A model generated the notes under the pieces. It ran no database searches and was not told the origin of the DNA. It saw only the letters and a program-made list of their open reading frames with translations. Positions 7,066-14,357 of a DNA stretch of 34,026 nucleotides are shown one piece after another. The stretch's first letter is position 1; every line of letters starts with the position of its first letter. The stretch comes from an uncultured Clostridia bacterium (GTDB lineage Bacteria > Bacillota > Clostridia > Christensenellales > Borkfalkiaceae). Where the stretch lies: positions 1 to 34,026 of the forward strand of contig CANQKF010000017.1 of assembly GCA_947624445.1 (NCBI GenBank). The letters are read 5' to 3'. A program made the position numbers and the translations under genes.

Positions 7066-7827
7066 TTACGCGCCTCCCCGCTTGCCGAAATCGTAGCCCA
7101 TCTCCTTGCGGAGCTGCTCGGCGAGCCCGAACAGCTTGCGGCTGTTCTCGTCCTCCGCGCCCGTGTAGGCGAGCAGGTACTTGTATCCCGCGATCTGGGA
7201 GACGACGAGCAGGGCGTCCTTGTACTCGACCGCCGACTGGATGCCCGCGAAGATGCACTCGGAGGCGCTGATCTCCGCCGCCCGCAGCCTGCCGTACGCT
7301 TTGAGCCGCGCCCGTTCGGCGGGGACGCACTCGGCGATCTGCCCGAGCAGGTCCTCGAAGGCGGCGATGCGCGCCGCTTCCTGCGCCTTCCCGCCCGTAT
7401 CGGGGAAGCAATCGGCGACGATATCGCGGAAGGGCCGCACGACCTTATCGGCGAAGAGATCGTAGCTCGCCGAATAGCTGCCGTCGCGGTAGAAATAGCG
7501 CTGCAAGAGATCGCTCAAAACGATCGCGTTCGCGTCGATCTCGACGAAGAGGCAGAATACGAAGGCGAGGATCTCCCTGCGGTCGGCGGGCATATACGCC
7601 ATGCCGCGCATCGTGCCCGTCTCCTCGGGCGAACGGAAATACCTGTTCTTCGCCGCGGGATAGTTGTAGCCCGCCGTGACTGCGGCAAAGAGCTCGGTGA
7701 GATCGCGGCTCCCCGCGACCGCGCGGAGCACCTCCTTGATCCCCGTGTCCGCCGTAGTATACTTCCCCTCGATGAGCTGCCCGCAGGCCTCGAGAAAGCG
7801 ATCGATCTGTTGATACGTCCCCTGCAT
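7066..7827 (-). CDS. Conserved hypothetical protein, 253 aa
   Basis: Not recognised. The sequence is mostly helical and soluble, with no membrane segment, no signal peptide and no metal-binding motif; a Tyr-rich stretch (NYPAAKNRYFRS, DLLQRYFYRDGSYSASYDLF) runs through the middle. I chose the ATG at 7827 because GGAGGAG sits 5-6 bases before it. The longer alternative at 7869 has no ribosome-binding site, and its ATG overlaps the TATAAT of the promoter. It shares a compact divergent promoter region with the HPr-like gene and is followed without gap by the NUDIX gene. Function unknown. Confidence 0.7.
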   Translation of the reverse strand: MQGTYQQIDRFLEACGQLIEGKYTTADTGIKEVLRAVAGSRDLTELFAAVTAGYNYPAAKNRYFRSPEETGTMRGMAYMPADRREILAFVFCLFVEIDANAIVLSDLLQRYFYRDGSYSASYDLFADKVVRPFRDIVADCFPDTGGKAQEAARIAAFEDLLGQIAECVPAERARLKAYGRLRAAEISASECIFAGIQSAVEYKDALLVVSQIAGYKYLLAYTGAEDENSRKLFGLAEQLRKEMGYDFGKRGGA

Positions 7828-7867
7828 AGTCTCCTCCGCGCGTGCGATTTCTTCCGCGTTTTTCTCC

Positions 7868-7873
7868 ATTATA
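7868..7873 (-). promoter_or_regulatory. Extended -10 promoter of the 7066-7827 gene
   Basis: TGC-TATAAT on the minus strand, with only a weak -35 (TTTCAT at 17 bases). It gives a leader of roughly 35 bases before the chosen ATG. Confidence 0.6.
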
Positions 7874-7916
7874 GCACGAACCCAAAAAATATGAAAGATT
7901 TTTTTTCGGAAATATC

Positions 7917-7945
7917 TTGATTTTATCCGCGAATTCATGTATAAT
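7917..7945 (+). promoter_or_regulatory. Promoter of the HPr-like gene
   Basis: TTGATT (7917-7922), 17-base spacer, TATAAT (7940-7945). The divergent -10 of the neighbouring gene is only about 70 bases away. Confidence 0.85.
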
Positions 7946-7979
7946 GATGGAAAATCAGGAAATATGGAGGAACACCATC

Positions 7980-8207
7980 ATGAAATCCATCGTCGTCAAT
8001 CTCGAAATGTCCAGCGCGGTCAAGAAATTCGTCAACATCACGCAGAACTACGACTACGAGATCGTCATCCGCAGCGGGCGCTATGTTGCGGACGCCAAGT
8101 CCATCCTCGGGCTGTTCAGTCTCGATACCTCCAAGCCGCTCACCGTAGAGATCTATAGCGACAACTGCGACGATCTGATCGCAGAGCTCAAGCCTTTCAT
8201 TGCATAA
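7980..8207 (+). CDS. HPr-like protein lacking the catalytic histidine
   Basis: 75-aa protein with the HPr fold of the phosphotransferase system. The segment VADAKSILGLFSLDTSKPLTVEIYS (residues 39-63) matches HPr around the regulatory Ser-46 (family pattern NAKSIMGVMSL). The N-terminal catalytic loop, normally GLHARPA with the phosphorylated His-15, reads EMSSAVKKFV, so it cannot carry phosphate on His. This points to a regulatory, Crh-like or other non-transport role, possibly still through the serine corresponding to Ser-46. The ATG at 7980 has GGAGG 9 bases upstream; an in-frame ATG at 7917 lies inside the promoter and is rejected. Monocistronic: own promoter and own terminator. Confidence 0.85.
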   Translation: MKSIVVNLEMSSAVKKFVNITQNYDYEIVIRSGRYVADAKSILGLFSLDTSKPLTVEIYSDNCDDLIAELKPFIA

Positions 8208-8241
8208 CGTTTCGGCTCTGGGTCGTTCCCACGGCTTCGGC

Positions 8242-8276
8242 AAAAAAGTCGCTTAATTCCATTAAGCGACGTTTTT
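8242..8276. terminator. Bidirectional terminator after the HPr-like gene
   Basis: Perfect 10-bp stem GTCGCTTAAT / ATTAAGCGAC (8248-8257, 8261-8270) with a 3-base loop, preceded by A6 and followed by GTTTTT. Confidence 0.9.
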
Positions 8277-8320
8277 GTCTCTTATAAAATCCGCCCGCGC
8301 GGTGCTCACGGAAGATATTC

Positions 8321-8845
8321 ATGCTGATCAAAGGCGAGACTTCGGTCAACAAACTTATTCTCCTCTTTGTCTTTGACAAGATGGAGAGCCCGCTCTCCGA
8401 ACGCACGATCCTCGATATGTGTACCTCGTCGAACGACTGGATCCATTACATGGACTGCGGCGTGCTTTTGCATAAGCTGAATTCGGACGGGTTCATCTGC
8501 GAGATCCCGAGCGGGGACGATCCCCTCTACACGATCACGCCCGAGGGCAGGGAATCGCTCGCCAATTTCTACATCAACATCCCGCGCAGCGCGCGCGAAG
8601 AGATCTCGCGCTACATCAAGCTCTACGGCGCAAAGTTCCGCAAACGGCAGGAGTTCCGCGCCGATTACTATCAGAATATGGACGGGACGTATACCGTTTT
8701 TTTGAAGATCCTCGCCCCCGTCCAGCCCATGCTCGAGCTGAAATTCGTCGTCCCCGATAAGAAAACGGCAAACAATATCTACAAAAAATGGGAGGACAAG
8801 GCCTCCGAGCTCTACAACGTCGTCTACGATACGCTCGTGGACTGA
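8321..8845 (+). CDS. DUF4364 family protein (winged-helix-like)
   Basis: 174-aa protein of the DUF4364 family, found widely in Clostridia. The N-terminal 75 residues (NKLILLFVFDKMESPLSERTILDMC ... LLHKLNSDGFICEI, then YTITPEGRESLANF) have the arrangement of a winged-helix domain of the PadR/MarR type, which suggests DNA binding. The C-terminal part (about 90-174) is a mixed alpha/beta domain. Start ATG at 8321 with a modest GGAAG before it. The TSCPD gene follows after 13 bases and is probably in the same operon. Targets unknown. Confidence 0.85.
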   Translation: MLIKGETSVNKLILLFVFDKMESPLSERTILDMCTSSNDWIHYMDCGVLLHKLNSDGFICEIPSGDDPLYTITPEGRESLANFYINIPRSAREEISRYIKLYGAKFRKRQEFRADYYQNMDGTYTVFLKILAPVQPMLELKFVVPDKKTANNIYKKWEDKASELYNVVYDTLVD

Positions 8846-8858
8846 AAAAGGAGAACCA

Positions 8859-9128
8859 ATGTATACTTATTCGCCCAAGGGAACCTGTTCCAAGCAAATC
8901 ATTTTCGATCTCGATGCGGAGCGCCGCGTGCACAACGTGAAGTTCATCGGCGGATGCAGCGGGAATCTTCAGGGCATCGGCCGCCTCGTTGAGGGAAGGA
9001 CGGCCGATGAGATCGTCGCGCTCCTCAAGGGCATCCGCTGCCGCCAGAACACCTCCTGCCCCGATCAGCTCGCGCAGGCGCTGCTTCCCTATACGAGCGG
9101 CTACAAGCCCGAGGAGCCCAAGCAATAG
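8859..9128 (+). CDS. TSCPD domain protein (TIGR03905-like)
   Basis: 89-aa protein related to the TSCPD domain seen at the end of some ribonucleotide reductases. Cysteines occur in GTCSKQI (residue 9), GGCSGNLQG (34) and RCRQNTSCPDQL (61, 67), consistent with a metal-binding knuckle. The name-giving TSCPD is at residues 65-69. Good AAAGGAG 8 bases before the ATG; cotranscribed with the DUF4364 gene. Stand-alone copies like this are of unknown function; a nucleotide-reduction link is family knowledge only. Confidence 0.9.
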   Translation: MYTYSPKGTCSKQIIFDLDAERRVHNVKFIGGCSGNLQGIGRLVEGRTADEIVALLKGIRCRQNTSCPDQLAQALLPYTSGYKPEEPKQ

Positions 9129-9160
9129 GGCGCCCGCGGCGAAACTTTTGATTGCGCAAA

Positions 9161-9195
9161 AGCGGTTTGGAAGGAGCTTCCAAACCGCTTTTTTT
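9161..9195. terminator. Bidirectional terminator between TSCPD and sdaA genes
   Basis: 13-bp stem AGCGGTTTGGAAG / CTTCCAAACCGCT with a 3-base loop, followed by seven T on the plus strand and TTTTGC on the minus strand. It serves both converging units. Confidence 0.93.
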
Positions 9196-9214
9196 GCTCT
9201 TTTTATGGGGAGCC

Positions 9215-10420
9215 TCAATCGCAGCTCTTGTAGATGGCGGCGAGCCCGCCCTCCGAGGTCTCGCGGTAGCGGGCGGAGAGATCCTTGCCCGTCTCGTACA
9301 TCGTCCGCACGACGGTATCGAAGGAGATCTTGCGCGTTCCCGTGAGCACGCGGGAGAGTTCGGCGGCGGAGAGCGCCCGCAGGCTCGCGACGGCGTTGCG
9401 CTCGATGCACGGGATCTGCACATATCCGCCGACGGGGTCGCAGGTGAGCCCGAGCTGGTGCTCGAGGGCAATCTCGGCGGCGTATTCCGTCTGCGTGACG
9501 GGGGCGCCGAACAGACGGCAGACGGCAGCGGCGGCCATGGCGGTCGCCGTCCCCACTTCGGCCTGGCAACCCGCCTCCGCGCCGCTCACCGAGGCGTTCT
9601 GCTTGACGGTGAGCCCGACGATCCCCGCCGTCGCGAGGGCGGCGAGCACGCGGTCCTCGGAGAATCCGTGCTTGTTGGAGAGGTAGTAGAGCACGGCGGG
9701 AAGAATGCCGCTCGCCCCGCAGGTGGGCGCGGTGACGATGACGCCGCCGCCCGCGTTCTCCTCGCTCGTGGCGAAGGCGAAGGCGCACAGGAGCCGCTTT
9801 TCGCGCTCCTCGGGCTCCTCGTCGGGGGCGACGGTCTCGAAGAGCATCTTCGCCTTGCGGTCGACACCGAGCGTCCCCGGGAGTTTTCCTTCGGCGACGA
9901 GCCCGCGGCGGATCCCCGCCCGCATGGCCTGCCAGATCTCGCGGAGGAAGGCCTTGATGTCGGCGTCCTCATAGTCGTACGCGACCTGTTCAAGCAAGCA
10001 TTCCTTCTCCTTGCAGTAGCGCATGATCTCGCTGAAATTGCGGAACGGGTATTGGTTTTTGGCGACGGCGCCCGCCTCGGTCGCGCGGCGGACGGTGCCG
10101 CCGCCCACGGAGAGCCAGACCTCGCTGCCGAGCAGTTCCTCCCCCGCATAGGCGAAAAATTCGAGCGTGTTGGGGTGCGGAAGATCGGTGCGGGTGACGT
10201 TGAAATCCACCTCCGCGGGCTTGGGCGCGAAGGCGTCGATGACCGCGCGGTCGGTGAGGTGCCCCTTGCCCGTGAGCGCGAGGGAGCCGTAGAGCACGGT
10301 GCGGAATTTGGTCGCCGCGGGATAGCGCTTCGAAAAATCCGCCGCGGCGCGGGCAGGGCCCATCGTGTGCGAGCTCGAAGGCCCGCGCCCGATCTTGTAG
10401 AGTTCTTTCAGCGATTCCAT
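9215..10420 (-). CDS. sdaA: L-serine dehydratase (ammonia-lyase), single chain
   Basis: [4Fe-4S]-dependent deamination of L-serine to pyruvate and ammonia in the cytoplasm. 401 residues with the beta and alpha parts fused, as in E. coli SdaA but without its longer N-terminus. Seen: GRGPSSSHTMGPARA near residue 12; LTGKGHLTDRAVIDAF; TAPTCGASGILPAVL, SGAEAGCQAEVGTATAM and LTCDPVGGYVQIPCIERNA, which hold the conserved cysteines for the cluster. The open frame continues upstream in purH, but AAGGAG 6 bases before the ATG at 10420 fixes the start. It begins 11 bases after the purH stop, so both are likely on one mRNA. Confidence 0.95.
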   Translation of the reverse strand: MESLKELYKIGRGPSSSHTMGPARAAADFSKRYPAATKFRTVLYGSLALTGKGHLTDRAVIDAFAPKPAEVDFNVTRTDLPHPNTLEFFAYAGEELLGSEVWLSVGGGTVRRATEAGAVAKNQYPFRNFSEIMRYCKEKECLLEQVAYDYEDADIKAFLREIWQAMRAGIRRGLVAEGKLPGTLGVDRKAKMLFETVAPDEEPEEREKRLLCAFAFATSEENAGGGVIVTAPTCGASGILPAVLYYLSNKHGFSEDRVLAALATAGIVGLTVKQNASVSGAEAGCQAEVGTATAMAAAAVCRLFGAPVTQTEYAAEIALEHQLGLTCDPVGGYVQIPCIERNAVASLRALSAAELSRVLTGTRKISFDTVVRTMYETGKDLSARYRETSEGGLAAIYKSCD

Positions 10421-10431
10421 ATGGCTCCTTT

Positions 10432-11952
10432 TCAGTTCTTGAAGTGGCGGAGCCGCTCGACGACGAGCGCGATCCCCGCGCGGTCGGCCGCGGCGATGGC
10501 TTCCTCCCGCGGTTTCCCCGTGCAGACGATCGCCGTGATCCCCGCTTCCGCCGCCGCCTCGACGAGCGCGGCCTCGGAAAATCCCGCGTCGGAGGCGAGG
10601 ACCGTCCCCTTTGCGTCTCCCGCCTGCGCGAGCGCAAGTTTGAGCGCCCCCATGCGGTCGGTCTGCCCCGTCCCGACGCCGCGCGTCGCACATGCGGTGC
10701 CGAGGACGACGGCGCTCGAACGGGCGTGCTTCGCAACTTTCGCGTTGAAGTCGAGCGCGATGCACTCGGCCTCGGTCGGCTGCCGCGCGGAGACGACTTC
10801 CCGCCCCGCGGAGAGCTCGGTATCGTAGCTCTGGACGAGCAGCCCGCCGTAGATCTTGGTCATATCGAGCGTGGAAAACTGCACTTTGCTGCGGATATCG
10901 GGCATCTCGAGCAGGATGAGCTCCTTTTCGAAGCGGAGCTCGGCCATGGCCTCGGGCGTGAAGCCGACGGCGAGCACGAGCTCGATGCCCTTGCCGCACA
11001 GTTCGCCCGCGACGCGCGCGTCGACGACGCCGTTGAGGGCGACGATCTTGCCCCGCAGGCTGCGGCACGCCTCCCGCGCCCTTCCGAAGGCTTCAAAGAC
11101 GCTCTCGCCCACGCCCGCGCCCGCGACGGCGCAGTGCTTGCAGACGACGGCGGCGGGGCCCTCGAACTCCTTCACGAGCTCGAGGGCGGCGTTGGCGTCG
11201 CCGATGCCGTTGTAGGTCGGCTCGGGACCCGCGATCCGCCGCGCCCGCGCGAGCGAGCCCTCTTTCAGGAGCGGTTCGCGGTAGACCGCCGCCCGCTGGT
11301 GCGGATTCTCGCCGTAGCGGATATCCTGCGCCTTTTCGAAGGTGACGGTGAGCGTCTTGGGGAAGGGGATCTCGAGGCTCTGCGCAAGGTATTGCGCGAC
11401 GAGGGCATTGTAGGACGCCGTATACGAAAACGCCTTGTAGGTGAGATAGCGCCGCTCGTCCTCGGTGATCACGCCCGCCGCGAGGTCGCAGAGCACCCTG
11501 TCGTAGTCCTCGGGGTCGCACACGGCGACGGTATGCGGGCTGTTCTTCGCCGCGGCGTCGAGCAGGGCGACGCCGCCCGCGTCGACGTGGGAGATCGCCT
11601 CGTCGAAGGGGACGCCGGGCATGTCCTGCGCGAAGGGATAGCAGTTGACGACGACGAGCTGGATGAGATAGATCTCGTCGTCGTCGAGCTCGGCGCGCTG
11701 TTCGGTGGTGAACCTGCCCGCGATGATGCCCGTGTAGATGGCGGGATGCACCGCGCGCACCTTGCCGCCGAGGGGCTCGGGATATCCCGTGAGCTCATGC
11801 GCCGAGAGGACGGGGATCTGCGCCTCGGAGAGCGCCTTCCTCGTCCCCTCCGTGGCGATGAGTTCATAGCCGTACTCCACGAGATAGCGGCAGAAGTCCA
11901 CGATGCCCCGCTTATCGTATACGCTGATGTACGCCCGTTTCTTTTCCTGCAT
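10432..11952 (-). CDS. purH: PurH-family bifunctional protein, divergent at active-site motifs
   Basis: Belongs to the AICAR transformylase / IMP cyclohydrolase family (last two steps of purine synthesis). 506 residues, near normal length, with GGAGGA before the ATG at 11952. N-terminal MGS-like domain: ISVYDKRGIVDF (usual: SVSDKTGIVEF), GGKVRAVHPAIYTGII (usual: RVKTLHPKIHGGIL) and VVVNCYPF. C-terminal domain: IRYGENPHQRAAVY and YGGLLVQ are intact. The usual KHxNPCG reads KHCAVAG, SDAFFPF reads SDAGFSE, and the QPGGSxRD loop reads CTGKPRE. The fold is clear but several catalytic or ligand positions are changed. It may be a paralogue with altered or reduced activity. No other pur gene is nearby. 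Confidence 0.85.
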   Translation of the reverse strand: MQEKKRAYISVYDKRGIVDFCRYLVEYGYELIATEGTRKALSEAQIPVLSAHELTGYPEPLGGKVRAVHPAIYTGIIAGRFTTEQRAELDDDEIYLIQLVVVNCYPFAQDMPGVPFDEAISHVDAGGVALLDAAAKNSPHTVAVCDPEDYDRVLCDLAAGVITEDERRYLTYKAFSYTASYNALVAQYLAQSLEIPFPKTLTVTFEKAQDIRYGENPHQRAAVYREPLLKEGSLARARRIAGPEPTYNGIGDANAALELVKEFEGPAAVVCKHCAVAGAGVGESVFEAFGRAREACRSLRGKIVALNGVVDARVAGELCGKGIELVLAVGFTPEAMAELRFEKELILLEMPDIRSKVQFSTLDMTKIYGGLLVQSYDTELSAGREVVSARQPTEAECIALDFNAKVAKHARSSAVVLGTACATRGVGTGQTDRMGALKLALAQAGDAKGTVLASDAGFSEAALVEAAAEAGITAIVCTGKPREEAIAAADRAGIALVVERLRHFKN

Positions 11953-11999
11953 ATCTTCCTCCGTAACTTTTCCGAAAAAATGCACATACTGCCTCGCAA

Positions 12000-12290
12000 A
12001 TGGTGCTTTGGTATGTGCTGCTGATCGTCTATATTCTTGCGGTGAACTTCTATGGCTTCCGCCTCGTCAAGGAGAAGCGGGACGCCGAGGAAAGCGGGGA
12101 GCGCACCGTCGGCGACGCGAAACTCTTTCTCGCCGCCGCCCTCGGGGGCGCCATCGCCGTCTACGCCGCCATGTTCTGCATGCGCTACCGCCTCACGAGC
12201 CTCGTGCTCATGGTGGGAATGCCCCTCCTCGCCGTGCTCAATCTCTATTGTTTCTATCTCGGGTTCCGCTCGGTGTGGCTCTTTTTATAG
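12000..12290 (+). CDS. Small DUF1294-like membrane protein
   Basis: 96-aa protein with three hydrophobic helices (about residues 2-18, 44-62 and 68-92). The soluble loop VKEKRDAEESGERTVGDAKLFLAAALGGAIA follows the DUF1294 pattern (K-x2-A ... R-x-E-x-x-L-x3-A-x-x-GG). No Shine-Dalgarno precedes the ATG. A CATACT hexamer (11985-11990) ends 9 bases upstream, so the transcript could be leaderless. It is divergent from purH across 47 bases and convergent with the HAD gene. Function unknown. Confidence 0.7.
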   Translation: MVLWYVLLIVYILAVNFYGFRLVKEKRDAEESGERTVGDAKLFLAAALGGAIAVYAAMFCMRYRLTSLVLMVGMPLLAVLNLYCFYLGFRSVWLFL

Positions 12291-12315
12291 ATCCGACGCG
12301 CTGCGCCCCGCGGTC

Positions 12316-13146
12316 TCAAAAGCCGTGCGCGGCGCAGTATGCTTCGAGGAACTTGGCAACGCCGTCCTCCTCGCAGTAGCCGATGACGCCCGTCGCCTTC
12401 TCTTTGAGCCATGCGTCGGCGTTCATCACGGCGTATTTCTCCTCGCAGACGTCGAACATATCCGAATCGTTGGAGGTATCGCCGAAGCAGACGGCGCGCG
12501 GGCTGGAAAAATAGTTGCGCAAAAAGCGCACGCCGTTCGCCTTGGTCGCCGCGCGGGGATAGATCTCCATCCAGAAATCCTCGGCGTACGTCTCGGGGTG
12601 GAAGATGCAGATGAAGCGGGAATCGAGCTTGAGATCGTTCCACGCGCGCGCCAGAAGCTCGCGCGGACCGATGCACTTGAAGTAGAACACAAACCCCTCG
12701 GTGAGCGCTTCCTCAGTGCGGACGGGCCCGAGGCGGTCGTCCCCCGCGCGGCGGTGCAGATAGCGGCGGATGCCGTCCGTCTCCCTGCCTTCCAGCCACA
12801 CGAGGCGCTCCCGCGTCTCGGTCGCCCCGAACACGACGGGCAGAATGCCGTATTCGCGCAAAACGGCGCGCACGTACCCCTTTTCTTCCTCCCCGAAGAG
12901 GATGGCGGAGAGCGTTTCGCCCGTCGTAAAATCATAGATGAGCCCGCCGTTGTAGAGGATGACGGGCGCACGCAGGCGCAGGCCCGCCGTCGCGCGCTTC
13001 GCGCTGATCGCAGAGCGCGCCGTCGCATAGGTAAACAGCATGCCCGCGTCGAGCAGCCGGTTGAGCCGCTCCGTGCTGTATGCGGAGACGACCTCCTCTT
13101 TTGTCAACAGCGTCCCGTCCAAATCGGACACAAATAAGGTCCTCAT
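12316..13146 (-). CDS. HAD-superfamily hydrolase, Cof type
   Basis: 276-aa phosphatase of the Cof/YidA group (haloacid dehalogenase class IIB), acting in the cytoplasm on sugar phosphates, flavin or pyridoxal phosphates; the substrate is not predictable. Seen: motif I DLDGTLL (residues 8-14, nucleophile Asp-8); motif II serine/threonine region TYATARS (39-45); the Lys motif ATKANGVRFL; and motif III/IV GDTSNDSDMF. The cap lies between about 85 and 190. ATG at 13146 preceded by GGGAGAA. A TATAAT on the minus strand at 13193-13198 is a likely -10, with a poor -35. Confidence 0.92.
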   Translation of the reverse strand: MRTLFVSDLDGTLLTKEEVVSAYSTERLNRLLDAGMLFTYATARSAISAKRATAGLRLRAPVILYNGGLIYDFTTGETLSAILFGEEEKGYVRAVLREYGILPVVFGATETRERLVWLEGRETDGIRRYLHRRAGDDRLGPVRTEEALTEGFVFYFKCIGPRELLARAWNDLKLDSRFICIFHPETYAEDFWMEIYPRAATKANGVRFLRNYFSSPRAVCFGDTSNDSDMFDVCEEKYAVMNADAWLKEKATGVIGYCEEDGVAKFLEAYCAAHGF

Positions 13147-13313
13147 CGCGCCATGTTCTCCCGTAGTCGTTTCAAATTCATGCCCATGCTATATTATATC
13201 ATGCCGCGCGCGGGAAGTTGAGATTTTTTCTCGCCGATTTTCTTTGCGGCGGAAATCTGTGAGTTCGAGACAGATTTCACCCCCATTTCGTCAAAATCCC
13301 CCATATCCACCGC

Positions 13314-13346
13314 AAAAAATGACAAAGACCCGCAGCGGGCTGCGGG
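13314..13346 (-). terminator. Terminator of the DUF1858 gene
   Basis: On the minus strand CCCGCAG-cccg-CTGCGGG, then TCTTTGTCATTTTTT, about 18 bases after the stop. Confidence 0.75.
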
Positions 13347-13364
13347 ATCCTTGCGGCAGGGAAT

Positions 13365-13559
13365 TCACTCCACGCCTTCGTTGAGTTTTGCAAGCAGTTC
13401 TTCGAGGTCCTGCCCGTGCACGGAGACCGCCTCTGCGATCGTCTCGCCGTGGGCGAGCGCGCACCCGAAGCAGTGCATCCCCGCGGAGAGCAGGATCTCC
13501 GCCGCGTTCGGATTGAGCTGAAGGCAATCCGCGATCAACGTGTCTGCTGTAATTTTCAT
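13365..13559 (-). CDS. DUF1858 (TIGR03980-like) small protein
   Basis: 64-aa stand-alone DUF1858 domain. The pattern ITADTLIADCLQLNPNAAEI followed by LLSAGMHCFGCALAHGETIAEA (CxxC at residues 30-33) is the family signature. The cysteines and the hybrid-cluster-protein association of the family suggest a redox or disulfide role, unproven. ATG at 13559 with AAGGAG 9 bases upstream; own promoter and terminator. Confidence 0.92.
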   Translation of the reverse strand: MKITADTLIADCLQLNPNAAEILLSAGMHCFGCALAHGETIAEAVSVHGQDLEELLAKLNEGVE

Positions 13560-13588
13560 ACCATTCTCCTTGTTGTTCGGTTTCACAT

Positions 13589-13617
13589 ATTGTAGCACAT
13601 TCGCCTGCGCTTTTCAA
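13589..13617 (-). promoter_or_regulatory. Promoter of the DUF1858 gene
   Basis: On the minus strand TTGAAA (13612-13617), 17-base spacer, TACAAT (13589-13594) with TGC before it. Confidence 0.8.
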
Positions 13618-13645
13618 CTGTTTTCGATCGGATTTTTCCGAATTT

Positions 13646-14101
13646 TTACAGGGCGAGCAACCAATAGATCAGCCCGACGGCGGCGCCCGCCGTCACGCCG
13701 AACACGATGATCGGCCCCGCGACGATGAACATCTTCGCCGCCATGCCGTAGACGTAGCCCTCCGTCTTGAATTCGATGGCGGGCGAGGCGACGGAGTTGG
13801 CGAACCCCGTGATGGGCACGATGCTCCCCGCGCCCGCGTTCCTGCCGATGCGGTCGTAGACGCCGAGGCCCGTGAGCAGCGTCCCGAGGAAGATGAGGAT
13901 CGCCGAGACCGTGCCCGCGAGGACATCCCCCTCGAGCCCCGCGAATTCGAGCATGAAGCGGAAGAACTGCCCGATCGCGCAGATGAACCCGCCGACGAGA
14001 AAGGCGCGCAGACAAGTCTTAAAGTGCTTGGTCGGCGGATCGAAGGAATTCACATAGCGCAGATAGTTGCGGTTGTAGTTCTCGCGGGATCTTCCCGTCA
14101 T
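13646..14101 (-). CDS. spoVAC: Stage V sporulation protein AC
   Basis: 151-aa integral membrane protein of the SpoVA complex, which moves Ca-dipicolinate into the spore during maturation and out at germination. Seen: an N-terminal cytosolic segment (NYNRNYLRYVNSFDPP); then AFLVGGFICAIGQFFRF; LIFLGTLLTGLGVYDRIG; the family signature GAGSIVPITGFANSVASPAIEFKTEG; and a last helix IVFGVTAGAAVGLIYWLL. GGGGAGG lies 8 bases before the ATG at 14101. The usual partners spoVAD and spoVAE do not follow; the next genes are DUF1858 downstream and the phage cassette upstream. In the forespore it would normally be sigma-G controlled. I see no convincing sigma-G box. Confidence 0.95.
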   Translation of the reverse strand: MTGRSRENYNRNYLRYVNSFDPPTKHFKTCLRAFLVGGFICAIGQFFRFMLEFAGLEGDVLAGTVSAILIFLGTLLTGLGVYDRIGRNAGAGSIVPITGFANSVASPAIEFKTEGYVYGMAAKMFIVAGPIIVFGVTAGAAVGLIYWLLAL

Positions 14102-14272
14102 TGGCGGGCCTCCCCGTGGGTGCGCGCGGGAAAACAAGTTTCCCGCTCCCCGCTCTTCGCGGCGGGCGTCTTGACCTTTTTCATACCAATAATTTGCGAC
14201 ATGCGCGCAAAAATTATACTCCGCGGCGGCCTGCCGTCCCGCGCGGGTGCGGCGCGCCTTTCTCGGATACGG

Positions 14273-14301
14273 AAAACCGCCCGCGCAAACTGCGCGGGCG
14301 G
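14273..14301 (-). terminator. Terminator closing the phage cassette
   Basis: On the minus strand a perfect 10-bp stem CCGCCCGCGC / GCGCGGGCGG with a 5-base loop, followed by TTTTCC. It isolates the cassette from spoVAC. Confidence 0.75.
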
Positions 14302-14325
14302 CGCCCGTCGACCGCAAAAGAACGA

Positions 14326-14337
14326 TATACGTCCCCC
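14326..14337. repeat. TATACGTCCCCC motif, copy 2
   Basis: Second intergenic copy, 20 bases after the stop of the last cassette gene and just before its terminator. Confidence 0.45.
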
Positions 14338-14357
14338 CTCTTTTGCGGAAAATCAAA

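Noticed and set aside
6541-7920. Plus-strand frame of 459 codons opposite the NUDIX and unknown genes
   Set aside because: It crosses two minus-strand genes and their junction, which a real gene would not match.
7828-7938. Upstream starts (7869, 7938) for the 253-aa hypothetical protein
   Set aside because: The ATG at 7869 is part of the promoter TATAAT and has no ribosome-binding site; the ATG at 7827 has a strong GGAGGAG.
9152-12024. Plus-strand frames of 558 and 526 codons opposite sdaA and purH
   Set aside because: Same antisense effect; no ribosome-binding site and low-complexity Arg/Gly/Asp composition.
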